DNA of 64,000 nucleotides from Komagataeibacter rhaeticus (lineage in GTDB: Bacteria > Pseudomonadota > Alphaproteobacteria > Acetobacterales > Acetobacteraceae): the NCBI RefSeq assembly GCF_003207855.1, contig NZ_NKTZ01000002.1, positions 62,001 to 126,000 on the forward strand, in the 5' to 3' direction. The notes beneath the pieces were generated by a model that made no database searches, was not told the DNA's origin, and was given only the letters and a program-made list of their open reading frames with translations. This document shows positions 10,509 to 19,599 of this stretch, piece by piece (within the stretch, counting starts at the first letter, position 1; each line of letters starts with the position of its first letter). A program made the position numbers and the translations under genes.

Positions 10509-11969
10509 TCAGCCCAAAACTTTTTGCGCCAGGGCCTCCGCCCGCGCCCGCGCGGCCCCCACATGGCGGTCAAAGTCCTCGGCTACCGGCCATGCCCCCG
10601 CATGCAGCGCCGCGTCACCATGCAGCCAGACCCCGGCACATGCCGCCTCCCACCGGGGCATGCCGGCGGCCAGCAGCGCGGCGATGATTCCCGTCAGCGT
10701 ATCACCCGACCCCGCCGTGCCCAGCATGGGGGTGGCATGGTCGTTTATGGCGATACGGCCATCGGGACTGGCGATGATGGTGTCCGGCCCCTTCAGCACG
10801 GTCACCGCCCCGGTGCGGGCGGCGGCATTGCGGGCGGCGGTGAGCCGGTCCGGCCCCGGCCGGCCGAACACGCGCGAGAACTCGCCTATATGCGGCGTGA
10901 TGATGGCCGCCCCCTCCAGCCGCTGCGGCGCCCCGGCGGCCATGCTGAAGGCCCCCGCATCGGCAATGACATCCCGCCTCGCCCGGACCAGTGCCGGAAA
11001 GGTGGCCGCCACTTCCGCCACCGACAGGCCGGGACCACACACCCATGTGCGGCGGCGCGAATCCTCCAGCAACTGTGCCAGCGGGCCGGAATCCACGATC
11101 AGCCCGGCAGGCGCGGTCATGCGGTAGATCCCGGCGCTCTCCCCCACCGCCAGCCGGACAAGCCCGGCACCCGCGGCCCGGGCGCCTGCGGCGGACAGGC
11201 GGGCGGCGCCGGGCATTTCCGCCCCCCCGCAGATGCTGACGACACCCCGGCTGTATTTATAGCTGTCCACCCCACAGGCGGGCGGCCGCCACAGGCCGGG
11301 TTCGTTGTGCCAGGTCCGAATCGGCACGGTGGCCACCGCGGCTTCCGGTATGCCGATATCCGCCACGATCACCCGCCCGCACAGCGTACGCCCCGGCAGC
11401 AGCAGGTGGCCGGGCTTGCGGCGGCAGAACGTGACCGTCAGTCCGGCCGCCACCGCGTGGCCGCGCACGGCCCCCGTCGCCCCGTCAACGCCGGTTGGCA
11501 TGTCGATGGCGACAAGCCGGGGAGCCGCACCCAGCACTGCCGCGATGTCCGCCCCCACGTCCCGGCTCAGCCCCGCGCCGAACACCGCATCGACCACCAG
11601 GTCGAAACGCGCGGCACTCTCCGCCGTGAACGGCACGACGGGGCCGCGCCACGCTGCCGCTGCCGCCGCCGCGTCCCCGCCCGGACGGGGGGCTGCCGGC
11701 ATGGCGACCGAGACCGGCCAGCCGTGCTCCGCCAGCCTGCGTGCCGCAACGTAGCCATCGCCACCATTATTGCCCGGCCCGCACAGCACCAGCACCCGGC
11801 ACGGACGGGTATGCTGGCGTATGGCGCGCGCAACGGCGCGGCCCGCGCTTTCCATTAATGTGGCCACCGGCACATGCACGCTGGCCGCAGCGTCAATCCG
11901 CGCCATTTCAGCCGGCGCGGGCAGCAACAGGTGGCGCGCGATGGCACCGGAAGGTTGATTGTCAGGCAT
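10509..11969 (-). CDS. nnr: Bifunctional NAD(P)HX epimerase / ADP-dependent NAD(P)HX dehydratase
   Basis: Repairs damaged, hydrated NAD(P)H. The N-terminal half (about residues 10-215) is a YjeF-type epimerase domain with LCGPGNNGGDGYVAAR. The C-terminal half (about 225-480) is a ribokinase-like dehydratase with LKGPDTIIA and the nucleotide-site motif GSGDTLTGIIAALLAAG. The length of 486 residues is normal for this fusion. The start at 11969 (MPDNQPSG) follows AAGGGGG; upstream in-frame ATGs lack a ribosome site. The gene is divergent from the membrane-protein gene at 12105. Confidence 0.93.
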   Translation of the reverse strand: MPDNQPSGAIARHLLLPAPAEMARIDAAASVHVPVATLMESAGRAVARAIRQHTRPCRVLVLCGPGNNGGDGYVAARRLAEHGWPVSVAMPAAPRPGGDAAAAAAAWRGPVVPFTAESAARFDLVVDAVFGAGLSRDVGADIAAVLGAAPRLVAIDMPTGVDGATGAVRGHAVAAGLTVTFCRRKPGHLLLPGRTLCGRVIVADIGIPEAAVATVPIRTWHNEPGLWRPPACGVDSYKYSRGVVSICGGAEMPGAARLSAAGARAAGAGLVRLAVGESAGIYRMTAPAGLIVDSGPLAQLLEDSRRRTWVCGPGLSVAEVAATFPALVRARRDVIADAGAFSMAAGAPQRLEGAAIITPHIGEFSRVFGRPGPDRLTAARNAAARTGAVTVLKGPDTIIASPDGRIAINDHATPMLGTAGSGDTLTGIIAALLAAGMPRWEAACAGVWLHGDAALHAGAWPVAEDFDRHVGAARARAEALAQKVLG

Positions 11970-12104
11970 GTCCGCCCCCTTTATGGCAACTCCGGCCATG
12001 TCAGTGCCCTTGCACATGATGCAGGAATGGGGAAACAAGCACCCTGCATCTTGCCTGTGGCACTATGACCGTTTTCCTTAACCCTACCCCCGCAAGGAGG
12101 CTTC

Positions 12105-12557
12105 ATGTCCCTGTCCATAGTCTGGAGCCTTGTGCTCGCCCTTCATATTACCGCCATGGCGACATGGGTTGGCGGCATGATCTACGCGGCCTTCGTGCTC
12201 AGGCCCAGCCTGGGGCTGCTGGACCCGACGCAGCGCGCCTCGGTCCACCTGCAGACGCTGAACCGCTTTTTCCGCATCGTCTGGCATACCATGCCCATGG
12301 TCCTGGTGACGGGATGGCTGCTGATCTATCATGATGGCGGCTTCGCGGTCGTGCCATGGCCGATCAACCTCATGCAGCTTTTCGGCCTGATCATGGCTGG
12401 CGTGTTCGCGCGCATCTATTTCGGCCCCTACCAGACGGCCCGCCGCGCGCTGCGTCCCAGGCCGGGCGTGTTCGACTCGATCCGCTCGCTGGTCATGCTC
12501 AATGCCGGACTGGGCGTGCTGACCATCATCACCGCCTGCCTGGCGCATCCGTTCTGA
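12105..12557 (+). CDS. CopD-like four-helix membrane protein
   Basis: A 150-residue integral membrane protein with about four hydrophobic segments (residues 5-28, 55-75, 82-102 and 125-147). It has His14 in a first helix of the form LHITAMATWVGGMIYAAFV and His61 in a second (VWHTMPMVLVTGW). This pattern resembles the CopD/heme- or copper-associated membrane family, but function is inference. A very strong AAGGAGG precedes the start. It is divergent from nnr, so 11970-12104 should carry both promoters. No partner gene hints at a substrate. Confidence 0.7.
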   Translation: MSLSIVWSLVLALHITAMATWVGGMIYAAFVLRPSLGLLDPTQRASVHLQTLNRFFRIVWHTMPMVLVTGWLLIYHDGGFAVVPWPINLMQLFGLIMAGVFARIYFGPYQTARRALRPRPGVFDSIRSLVMLNAGLGVLTIITACLAHPF

Positions 12558-12767
12558 AATTGCGGGGGCGTATCCTCACGCCCCCTTGATTTCCGTTGCA
12601 AAGATGGATAGGCACAGGGAATGTGGCGCCTGAGGGGCCTGTCCCCGCGTGTCACACTCCCCTTCCCTGCATTGCTGCAGGTACATCAGGGACGGCAGCC
12701 TGATACAGCGCGACACGGTGGCAATCGGACGGGGCCATATTCATCTGCTGATACGTTCGAGAGTAAT

Positions 12768-14351
12768 TTGAGCGCCAAAAAAACTTCCTCCGCCCCGGCC
12801 CGTCCCGCGAAAAAGGCGGTGACCGCATCCCCTGCCACCAGCACGGACGGGGCCGTAACGCCTGACGCGCCTGCCGCAGACGCGGAACCCGAACAGGCCC
12901 AGCCCCTGTTTTCCGAACTTGGCCTGTCCGAGCCCATCCAGCGCGCGATTGATGAGATGGGATACCGTCATCCCACCCCCATCCAGGCACAGGCCATTCC
13001 CTATGTGCTGATGGGCCGCGACGTGCTGGGGGTTGCCCAGACCGGCACGGGCAAGACCGCGTCCTTCACCCTGCCGATGCTTGAAATCCTGCAGGGTTCA
13101 CGCGCGCGGGCGCGCATGCCGCGTTCGCTCATACTGGAACCCACGCGCGAACTGGCGTTGCAGGTGGCGGAGAATTTCGTCAATTACGGCAAGCACCTCA
13201 AGCTGACCCATGCGCTGCTGATCGGTGGCGAGAGCATGGCCGAGCAGAAGGAAGTGCTCAACCGTGGCGTGGACGTGCTGATCGCCACGCCCGGCCGCCT
13301 GATCGACCTGTTCGAACGCGGGGGCCTGCTGCTGACCCAGACGAAGCTGCTGGTGATCGACGAAGCCGACCGCATGCTTGACATGGGCTTCATCCCCGAC
13401 ATCGAGAAGATCGTGAGCATGCTCTCACCGCTGCGCCAGACGCTGTTCTTCTCCGCCACCATGGCACCCGAAATCCGCCGCCTGGCCGATGCATTCCTGC
13501 GCAACCCCAAGGAGATCACGGTCAGCCGTCCCTCCTCCGTCGCCTCCACCATCGAGACCGGGCTTGCCATTGTCGATGCCAAGGACAAGCGCCGCGCGCT
13601 GCGCAAGCTCCTGCGCGAAGCGGACATGCAGAACGCCATCGTGTTCTGCAACCGCAAGCGCGATGTGGACGTTCTGTGCAAATCCCTGATCAAGCACGGG
13701 TTTTCCGCTGGTGCGCTGCATGGTGACCTGGCGCAGTCCGTGCGGTTCTCCACCCTTGAGGCGTTCAAGAGCGGGGAGCTGAAAATCCTGGTCTGTTCCG
13801 ATATCGCGGCACGCGGGATTGATATCGGCGGCCTGTCGCATGTGTTCAATTTCGACCTGCCGTTCCATGCCGAGGACTACGTTCACCGAATCGGCCGCAC
13901 CGGCCGTGCGGGCCGCACCGGCCACGCCTACAGCCTTGCCACCCCCGATGAGGAAGCACTGGCCCAGGCGATCGAGAAACTGACGGGCAAACCCATCCCG
14001 AGAATCGAGGTCAAGGGCGTGGACAATCTGCAATGGTCTGACGAGCCGCGCAGCACGAATGGCCGCCGCAAATCGCGCAAGAACAACGCGGACACGGCAG
14101 CAGCCACACCGGCAGCTCCCGCTCCCACCACGCCAGCCGCTGTGGCGGACGAGCCGCCCCGCAGGGGCCGCAGGCAGGCAGCAGCCACAGCCGCCCCCGC
14201 CCCCGCCACCAGTACGCCCCTGCGGCGTGAACGTGAGGCCGGACTGCTGCCCGCGGCACCCGACCAGCCGATTACCGGATTCGGGGAGGACATGCCTGCC
14301 TTCATGCGCCTGCCCCGGCGGGAAAAGCCCGTTATCGCGGCAGACGAATAA
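12768..14351 (+). CDS. DEAD-box ATP-dependent RNA helicase (RhlE-like)
   Basis: RNA helicase with all core motifs: a Q-motif region (ELGLSEPIQ...PTPIQAQAIP), Walker A AQTGTGKT, DEAD, SAT and HRIGRTGRAGRTG. The roughly 140-residue C-terminal tail is Ala/Pro/Arg-rich low complexity, as in RhlE-type helicases of ribosome or RNA turnover. Start is uncertain. A TTG at 12768 (then SAKKTSSAP) has GAGAG just upstream and begins where lysine-rich helicase-like sequence starts. The frame is open back to an ATG at 12621, but that 49-residue extension looks like untranslated DNA. Confidence 0.9.
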   Translation: MSAKKTSSAPARPAKKAVTASPATSTDGAVTPDAPAADAEPEQAQPLFSELGLSEPIQRAIDEMGYRHPTPIQAQAIPYVLMGRDVLGVAQTGTGKTASFTLPMLEILQGSRARARMPRSLILEPTRELALQVAENFVNYGKHLKLTHALLIGGESMAEQKEVLNRGVDVLIATPGRLIDLFERGGLLLTQTKLLVIDEADRMLDMGFIPDIEKIVSMLSPLRQTLFFSATMAPEIRRLADAFLRNPKEITVSRPSSVASTIETGLAIVDAKDKRRALRKLLREADMQNAIVFCNRKRDVDVLCKSLIKHGFSAGALHGDLAQSVRFSTLEAFKSGELKILVCSDIAARGIDIGGLSHVFNFDLPFHAEDYVHRIGRTGRAGRTGHAYSLATPDEEALAQAIEKLTGKPIPRIEVKGVDNLQWSDEPRSTNGRRKSRKNNADTAAATPAAPAPTTPAAVADEPPRRGRRQAAATAAPAPATSTPLRREREAGLLPAAPDQPITGFGEDMPAFMRLPRREKPVIAADE

Positions 14352-14377
14352 GCCGTATCCCGCAAGCGATCACGGTT

Positions 14378-15646
14378 ATGGAAAACGTAACAGCCAGCGC
14401 CATCCCCGTGGTGGCGCTTGGCAATGATGGGGATGGTCTGGCCCGGACCCCGGCGGGCATGCTGTTCGTGCCCGGCACCGTGCCAGGAGATGAAATCCTG
14501 CTGGCCAGCCAGACAGCAACCCACGGCACGCTGGAGCGTGTCGTCTCCCCCGGCCCCGCGCGTGTAGCACCGCCCTGCCCCCTGTTTGGTAGCTGTGGCG
14601 GTTGCCGCCTGCAGCACATGGCGCTGCCCGCCATCATGGACTGGAAAGCCGGGCGGGTGGTCGAAGCACTGCGCCATGCGGGGTTTGACTCCGTTCCCAC
14701 GCCACAGACCCGGCAGGTCAGCCCCCATGGCAGGCGGCGGGTCGATCTGGCCTTCCGCCGCGCGGGGCGTGAAATCGTGCTGGGCCTGCATCGCCGCCGG
14801 GGCGATGTGGTGGACATGACGGCCTGCACCCTGCTGGACCCGACACTGCTGGCCCTGCTGCCGCCGCTGCGCACCATGCTGCATTCCCTGCCCGCCGTGC
14901 ATGCGGGGGGTGACATACAGATCAACCTGCTTGACAGCGGCCCTGACCTGCTGATTGCAATGGATGGCACGCCCGATACCAATGACCGGCGCATCCTGGC
15001 CGAATTCAGCCGGGCGCACGGGATCGCCCGCATTTCCCTGCGTGCCCGACCGCCCGAGACGCTGGCCCTGACGGGACCGGTCTTCCATCATTTTGATGGA
15101 ACGCGCGTGGTCCCGCCGCCCGGCGCCTTCCTCCAGCCCGCGCGGGAGGGGGAAGAGGCCATCAGGCAGGCCGTTCTGGCCGGCCTACCGCGCAAGGGGC
15201 TGAAGGCCGGGATTATCGAACTGTATGCGGGCTGTGGCACGCTGTCCTTCGCGCTGGCGATGCAGGCAAAGGTCCATGCCTATGAAGGTGACCGCCCGGC
15301 CTTTGCCTGCCTGAAACAGGCCAGCGGCGGCACCCGCGTGCTACCCGCCCTGCGCGACCTGAACCGCCAGCCGGTCATGGCCACCGAACTGGCCAAGAGT
15401 GCCGCCGTGGTGCTGGACCCGCCCCATGCGGGGGCTGGTGCGCAGGTGGCCCAGATTGTGACGGGCAGGCCGCGCTGTGTGATTTATGTAAGCTGCAACC
15501 CGGCCGCACTCCAGCGTGACCTGACACCCCTGCGGCAGGCAGGCTACCGGCTGGACAGCCTGACGGTGATTGACCAGTTCCTGTGGTCAGCCGAGGTTGA
15601 AGCCGTGTGTGTGCTCACACTTCCCGCTGCCCGGCCCCGGCGTTAA
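14378..15646 (+). CDS. 23S rRNA/tRNA (uracil-5)-methyltransferase, TrmA/RlmD family
   Basis: SAM-dependent RNA uracil methyltransferase (422 residues). The N-terminus is TRAM-like (ALGNDGDGLARTPAGMLFVPG). An iron-sulfur cluster motif C-P-L-F-G-S-C-G-G-C lies around residues 67-76. The SAM-binding segment is LYAGCGTLSFAL, and the catalytic Cys is in YVSCNPAALQRDL preceded by LDPPHAGAG. The exact target (U1939, U747 or tRNA U54) cannot be told from sequence alone. It follows the helicase gene by 26 bases and is probably co-transcribed as an RNA-metabolism pair. Confidence 0.9.
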   Translation: MENVTASAIPVVALGNDGDGLARTPAGMLFVPGTVPGDEILLASQTATHGTLERVVSPGPARVAPPCPLFGSCGGCRLQHMALPAIMDWKAGRVVEALRHAGFDSVPTPQTRQVSPHGRRRVDLAFRRAGREIVLGLHRRRGDVVDMTACTLLDPTLLALLPPLRTMLHSLPAVHAGGDIQINLLDSGPDLLIAMDGTPDTNDRRILAEFSRAHGIARISLRARPPETLALTGPVFHHFDGTRVVPPPGAFLQPAREGEEAIRQAVLAGLPRKGLKAGIIELYAGCGTLSFALAMQAKVHAYEGDRPAFACLKQASGGTRVLPALRDLNRQPVMATELAKSAAVVLDPPHAGAGAQVAQIVTGRPRCVIYVSCNPAALQRDLTPLRQAGYRLDSLTVIDQFLWSAEVEAVCVLTLPAARPRR

Positions 15647-15673
15647 GGGCCGAACCACCATAACTTATTGATA

Positions 15674-15750
15674 GAAGTTTCCGGGTGCCGCTTTTTTTTA
15701 AAAAGGCGGTATTCTCTAAAGCTTTTTGAAAAAAGCTTCACCAAAAACTT
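15674..15750 (+). repeat. Dispersed palindromic element, copy A
   Basis: An imperfect palindrome of about 77 bp. The ends are GAAGTTTCCGGGTG and its near-complement CACCAAAAACTTC. Inside are two hairpins: GCCGC-T7/A5-GGCGG and AAGCTTTTTGAAAAAAGCTT. Copies B (27595-27674) and C (46951-47028, opposite orientation) share the layout and most bases. All three lie between the 3' ends of two convergent genes, here the RNA methyltransferase and sufA, so a bidirectional terminator role is plausible. Confidence 0.8.
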
Positions 15751-15765
15751 CCATCCATTTTTCCA

Positions 15766-16149
15766 TTAAACGTGGAAGCTTTCCCCGCAGCCGCAGCGCC
15801 CCTTTTCGTTGGGATTGCTGAAGGTAAAGCCGGATTCAAGCTGCCTGACTTCATAATCCATGACCGAGCCGATCAGGAACAGCGTGGCCTTGCGGTCCAC
15901 CAGCAGGGTCACACCCTTGTCCACCACCACTTCATCCCCCGGGCCGGGCTGCTCCACAAAGCTCATGTCATAGGCATGGCCGGAACAGCCCTTGGTGGAA
16001 ATGGCAATGCGCAGCAGGTGGCCCGCATGATTGGTCTGGTACAGCTTTTCCAGCCGCTGGGCCGCCCGGTCCGTCATGGTCAGAAGCGGGGGCAGCGCAC
16101 GACGCGGCGCGGATCTGGTGGCAACTGGCGTGTTCGGTTCGGTCGTCAT
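15766..16149 (-). CDS. sufA: A-type iron-sulfur carrier protein (HesB/IscA family)
   Basis: Carrier that passes Fe-S clusters from the SufBCD scaffold to client enzymes. The 127-residue protein has the three family cysteines: one in STKGCSGHAY and the Cys-Gly-Cys pair in GRCGCGESF near the C-terminus. The start at 16149 follows AGGGG; upstream in-frame codons do not resemble the family. It is the last gene of the SUF operon, 20 bases after sufT, and is followed by repeat element A. Confidence 0.92.
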   Translation of the reverse strand: MTTEPNTPVATRSAPRRALPPLLTMTDRAAQRLEKLYQTNHAGHLLRIAISTKGCSGHAYDMSFVEQPGPGDEVVVDKGVTLLVDRKATLFLIGSVMDYEVRQLESGFTFSNPNEKGRCGCGESFHV

Positions 16150-16169
16150 GGCACATGCCCCTGCTGGGT

Positions 16170-16631
16170 TCAGAACATATTCAGGGAAAGGCGCGCATCC
16201 TCGCTCATGCGCGACATATCCCATGGCGGCTCCCACACGATCTCGACCGTGGCGGACGTGACCGTATCAAGCTTTTCCACGGCTTCCTTGACCTGCGCGG
16301 GCAGTTCCTGCGCGCTGGGGCAATTGGGGGCCGTAAGGGTCATCTCGACCTTGACGGTACCATCATCATGCAGGTCGATGGCGTAAATCAGGCCAAGTTC
16401 ATAGATGTTGACCGGAATTTCCGGGTCATACACGGTGGCGATGGCGGCGATGATCGTGTCCTCATCCGGGGAAGTGGATGAGCCTGCGCCTTCGGCCGGT
16501 TTTTCACCATCGGGGGTCCAGGCGGATACGGGCGGCGTTTTGCCAGCCACGTCCCCTTCGGCCTCAAGGGAGAAATGCCCGGCTCCCTCCGCCATGCCAC
16601 TGGCAGGCGCTACCTGATTTTTCTCGTCCAT
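16170..16631 (-). CDS. sufT: SUF system assembly protein, MIP18/DUF59 family
   Basis: A SufT-like protein thought to help Fe-S cluster maturation or transfer. Residues about 55-150 form the MIP18 fold with VYDPEIPVNIYELGLIY and the conserved Cys of APNCPSAQELP. The first 50 residues are an unconserved, acidic, Pro/Gly-rich extension. The ATG at 16631 has GAAGG upstream and avoids the long overlap that the ATG at 16658 would make with sufU. It lies between sufU and sufA. Confidence 0.9.
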   Translation of the reverse strand: MDEKNQVAPASGMAEGAGHFSLEAEGDVAGKTPPVSAWTPDGEKPAEGAGSSTSPDEDTIIAAIATVYDPEIPVNIYELGLIYAIDLHDDGTVKVEMTLTAPNCPSAQELPAQVKEAVEKLDTVTSATVEIVWEPPWDMSRMSEDARLSLNMF

Positions 16632-16638
16632 GAGACCT

Positions 16639-17067
16639 TCACCTGTCTTTTTCATCATTGAGCATCTCGGTCAGCGCCGACCAGGGCAGCATGGCGCAGC
16701 GGATGCGCGAGCGATGCTGGTGGAGGGGCGCGAAAACCGACAGCTCCCCCAGCCCCTCCGGGGCAATGCCCGTTTCAACCGCTGCGACAAGTTCCGCCTG
16801 CAACCGGCTGACCTGTGCACGCCCCTGCCCCGTCACCCGTTCGGCCATCAGGTCGGCTGATGCGGCGCAGATCGCACATCCTCTCGTTTCATGTCTTAAT
16901 GTAGCAATCCGCCCCTGCGTATCAACCATGGCGTGCAGTTTTACCCGGTCACCACAAAGCGGGTTGCCGCCCTGACCATGCAGCGGCGCATCAGGCAGGT
17001 CGCCCGCATGGCGGGGGCTTTTTGCCCGCTCCAGTACCACGGAGCGGTACAGATCATCCTGTGCCAT
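16639..17067 (-). CDS. sufU: SufU-type sulfur acceptor/scaffold protein
   Basis: A zinc-binding SufU/IscU-like protein that accepts persulfide sulfur from SufS. Its ligand set is complete: Cys38 and Asp40 (PLCGDRV), Cys64 (TRGCAIC) and Cys124 (RIRCAML). The length of 142 residues fits the family. The open frame extends to 17172, but that region overlaps sufS in another frame and has no similarity, so the ATG at 17067 was chosen; its ribosome site is weak, suggesting coupling to sufS, whose stop is eight bases upstream. Confidence 0.92.
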   Translation of the reverse strand: MAQDDLYRSVVLERAKSPRHAGDLPDAPLHGQGGNPLCGDRVKLHAMVDTQGRIATLRHETRGCAICAASADLMAERVTGQGRAQVSRLQAELVAAVETGIAPEGLGELSVFAPLHQHRSRIRCAMLPWSALTEMLNDEKDR

Positions 17068-17074
17068 CACATCA

Positions 17075-18325
17075 TCAGACAAAAAAGCCGCGTATCTGTT
17101 CCAGCGTGGCGGCCAGCGTGGCGATTTCCTCGGGCGTGGTATAGATGCCAAAGCTGGCACGCGCGGTAGCACTCACCCCCATCCGGCGCATGAGCGGTTC
17201 CGCACAGTGATGGCCCGCGCGCACCGCAATGCCGTTACGGTCCAGCAGGGTTGCGATATCATGCGGGTGGACATCGGCCATGGTGAATGAAATCACCCCG
17301 CCGCGCTGCGGCGCGGTACCGATCACCTTCAGTCCCTGCACCTGGCCCAGCATTTCCAGCGCATAGGCGGTCAGGGCGTCCTCATGCGCGCCGATCGCAT
17401 CGAAGCCGATGGATTCGATATAGGCAAGGGCGGCACCCAGCCCGATGGTCTCGATGATGGCGGGGGTGCCCGCCTCGAATTTATGCGGCACATGCGCCCA
17501 GGTGGACCGCTCGAACGACACGGTGGAAATCATGTCCCCCCCGCCCAGGAACGGCGGCATGGCCTCCAGCAGTTCGCGCCGCGCCCACAGCACGCCAATC
17601 CCGGTCGGTCCATACAGCTTGTGACCGGTCACGACATAGAAATCGGCATCCAGCGCGCTCACGTCCACCCGACGGTGCACGGCAAGCTGGCTGCCATCAA
17701 ACAGGACCTTCGCCCCCGCCGCATGCGCCATGTCGGCAATGGCGCGGGCATCGGTGATCGTGCCCAGCACGTTAGACATATGGGTGATGGCCACCAGTCC
17801 CACCCTGCCATCGGACAGGGTGCGGGCCAGCGCGTCCATGTCCAGCGCGCCGTCATCGGTAACGGGTGTTACGCGCAGTTCAATGCCGGTGCGGTCACGC
17901 AGCATCTGCCACGGCACCAGGTTGGCATGGTGCTCCATTTCCGAAACCACCACCGCCTGTCCCGGCCGGAGCATGGAGCCGTAGGAATGGGCGACCAGAT
18001 TGATGGCCTCGGTACTGTTGCGGGTGAAAACGATTTCCTCACGCGCATTGGCCCCGAGGAATTTTGCCACCTGGTCCCGCACGCCTTCATAGGCTTCGGT
18101 CGTGCGTTCGCTCATCCAGTACAGGCCACGGTGGATGTTGGCGTACTGGGTGCGCATGGTCTCGGCCATGCAGTCGATCACCTGCCGGGGCTTCTGGGCG
18201 GAGGCGGCACTGTCAAGAAAGACGAGATCCTTGCCATGCACCTTTTCCGACAGGATGGGAAAGTCATCACGCACATGGCGCAGGCTGTCCGCCGCCCTGC
18301 CGGGGCGGGTCAGTATCTGGTCCAT
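17075..18325 (-). CDS. sufS: Cysteine desulfurase SufS
   Basis: PLP-dependent group II cysteine desulfurase that releases sulfur from cysteine for Fe-S assembly. The PLP lysine is Lys236 (VVTGHKLYGP) and the persulfide-carrying Cys is Cys374 (RAGHHCAEPLM). Length is 416 residues. The ATG at 18325 overlaps the sufD stop (TGATG) and has GGGAG upstream, so translation is coupled. With SufU beside it, sulfur transfer probably runs SufS to SufU to SufBCD. Confidence 0.96.
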   Translation of the reverse strand: MDQILTRPGRAADSLRHVRDDFPILSEKVHGKDLVFLDSAASAQKPRQVIDCMAETMRTQYANIHRGLYWMSERTTEAYEGVRDQVAKFLGANAREEIVFTRNSTEAINLVAHSYGSMLRPGQAVVVSEMEHHANLVPWQMLRDRTGIELRVTPVTDDGALDMDALARTLSDGRVGLVAITHMSNVLGTITDARAIADMAHAAGAKVLFDGSQLAVHRRVDVSALDADFYVVTGHKLYGPTGIGVLWARRELLEAMPPFLGGGDMISTVSFERSTWAHVPHKFEAGTPAIIETIGLGAALAYIESIGFDAIGAHEDALTAYALEMLGQVQGLKVIGTAPQRGGVISFTMADVHPHDIATLLDRNGIAVRAGHHCAEPLMRRMGVSATARASFGIYTTPEEIATLAATLEQIRGFFV

Positions 18326-19599
18326 CACACGATCTCCCGCTTCCACCAGGACTCGACCGTCAGGTTGAGGCTGTCCTTGAGCCGCTGGTCATCAATCAGG
18401 TCCACCACGTCATGCAGGAAGGCGCGGATCAGGATGGAACGGGCCACGTCGCCCGAAATACCCCGGCTGCGCAGGTAGAACAGCTGGTCCTCATCCAGGG
18501 CGCCTACCGTGGCGCCATGGCTGCATTTCACGTCATCGGCGTAGATTTCCAGCTCCGGCTTGGCGTCGATTTCGGCCTGATCGGACAGCAGCAGCGCCTG
18601 GTTCATCTGGTAGCCGTCGGTCTTCTGGGCAATCCGGTCAACGTGGATCTTGCCCTGGAACACCCCGTGCGCCTGCCCGGACAGGACATTCTTCACCGTC
18701 TGGCGGGAGATGCAGTCCGGGGCGGCATGGGTGATGACACTGGTCAGGTCGCCATGCTGCCGGCCGGTCAGCAACTGCGCGCCATTCACATGCACGCAGG
18801 CCCGGGCGGCCGTCAGCGCCGCATGCACTTCATGCCGCGACAGGCTGGCCCCCAGCGTAAGGGTAAAGCTGTCATACAGCCCCGCCGCCGCGATGCGGGC
18901 GTGGCTGACCGCAAGATGGACGGCTTCCTGCCCTTCCACCTGAACGCGCGCATGCGACAGGTGGCCGCCCCCGGCCACCGTAATGTCGTACAGCGGATTA
19001 TGAAGGTAGAAGCCCTGCCCCGCCGCCGCGTCAAGCAGGGCAAGCCTGCCGCCCTTCTCCACCACAATGCTGTGGCGGGGGTGGAAGGATATGGGGGCCC
19101 CGTCCGCCGCCACCCCGATGCTGGCCAGCAGCAGGCAGCCCGCATCCACCCCTTCGGGTACGACCAGCACCAGCCCGTCATGGGCCAGTACGGTGTTGAG
19201 CGCGGTCGTGACATCGCCCGCGGGGTCGATATCATCGCCAATGCGGCCTTCGGCGGCAAAGGTGGAAACCCTTACCCCCGTGGGCAGGCGCGAACGCGCG
19301 GCATCGAAATGGCCGTTGACGAACACCACACGCGGCGCCGCCGCACCCAGGCCGGATACGGTCTCGATTTCCGCCAGCAGGGCATCGACCGCGGACGGGT
19401 CAACATCCTGTGTTGCCGCGGCAAACGCCACACCGGCCAGCGCGCGCAGGCTGGTATATTTCCATGCCTCCACACCCGCCCGAGGCAGGCCCGCCTGCCG
19501 CAGGAAATCAGCGGCGCGGCGCCGTGCCGCACTGCTCTTTACATCACCCCGGTCGAGAAAGGCGGACGCATTGACCCCGACCGGTGCAATGGCGTTCAC
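18325..19599 (-). CDS. sufD: Fe-S cluster scaffold subunit SufD
   Basis: Subunit of the SufBC2D scaffold. It has the SufBD beta-helix core, including GVEAWKYTSLRAL near the N-terminus. The C-terminal region contains DVKCSHGATVGALDEDQLFYLRSRG, the conserved Cys/His segment used in cluster assembly. Length is 424 residues. Its ATG overlaps the sufC stop by four bases and its stop overlaps sufS, so it sits in a tightly coupled operon. Confidence 0.95.
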   Translation of the reverse strand: MNAIAPVGVNASAFLDRGDVKSSAARRRAADFLRQAGLPRAGVEAWKYTSLRALAGVAFAAATQDVDPSAVDALLAEIETVSGLGAAAPRVVFVNGHFDAARSRLPTGVRVSTFAAEGRIGDDIDPAGDVTTALNTVLAHDGLVLVVPEGVDAGCLLLASIGVAADGAPISFHPRHSIVVEKGGRLALLDAAAGQGFYLHNPLYDITVAGGGHLSHARVQVEGQEAVHLAVSHARIAAAGLYDSFTLTLGASLSRHEVHAALTAARACVHVNGAQLLTGRQHGDLTSVITHAAPDCISRQTVKNVLSGQAHGVFQGKIHVDRIAQKTDGYQMNQALLLSDQAEIDAKPELEIYADDVKCSHGATVGALDEDQLFYLRSRGISGDVARSILIRAFLHDVVDLIDDQRLKDSLNLTVESWWKREIV

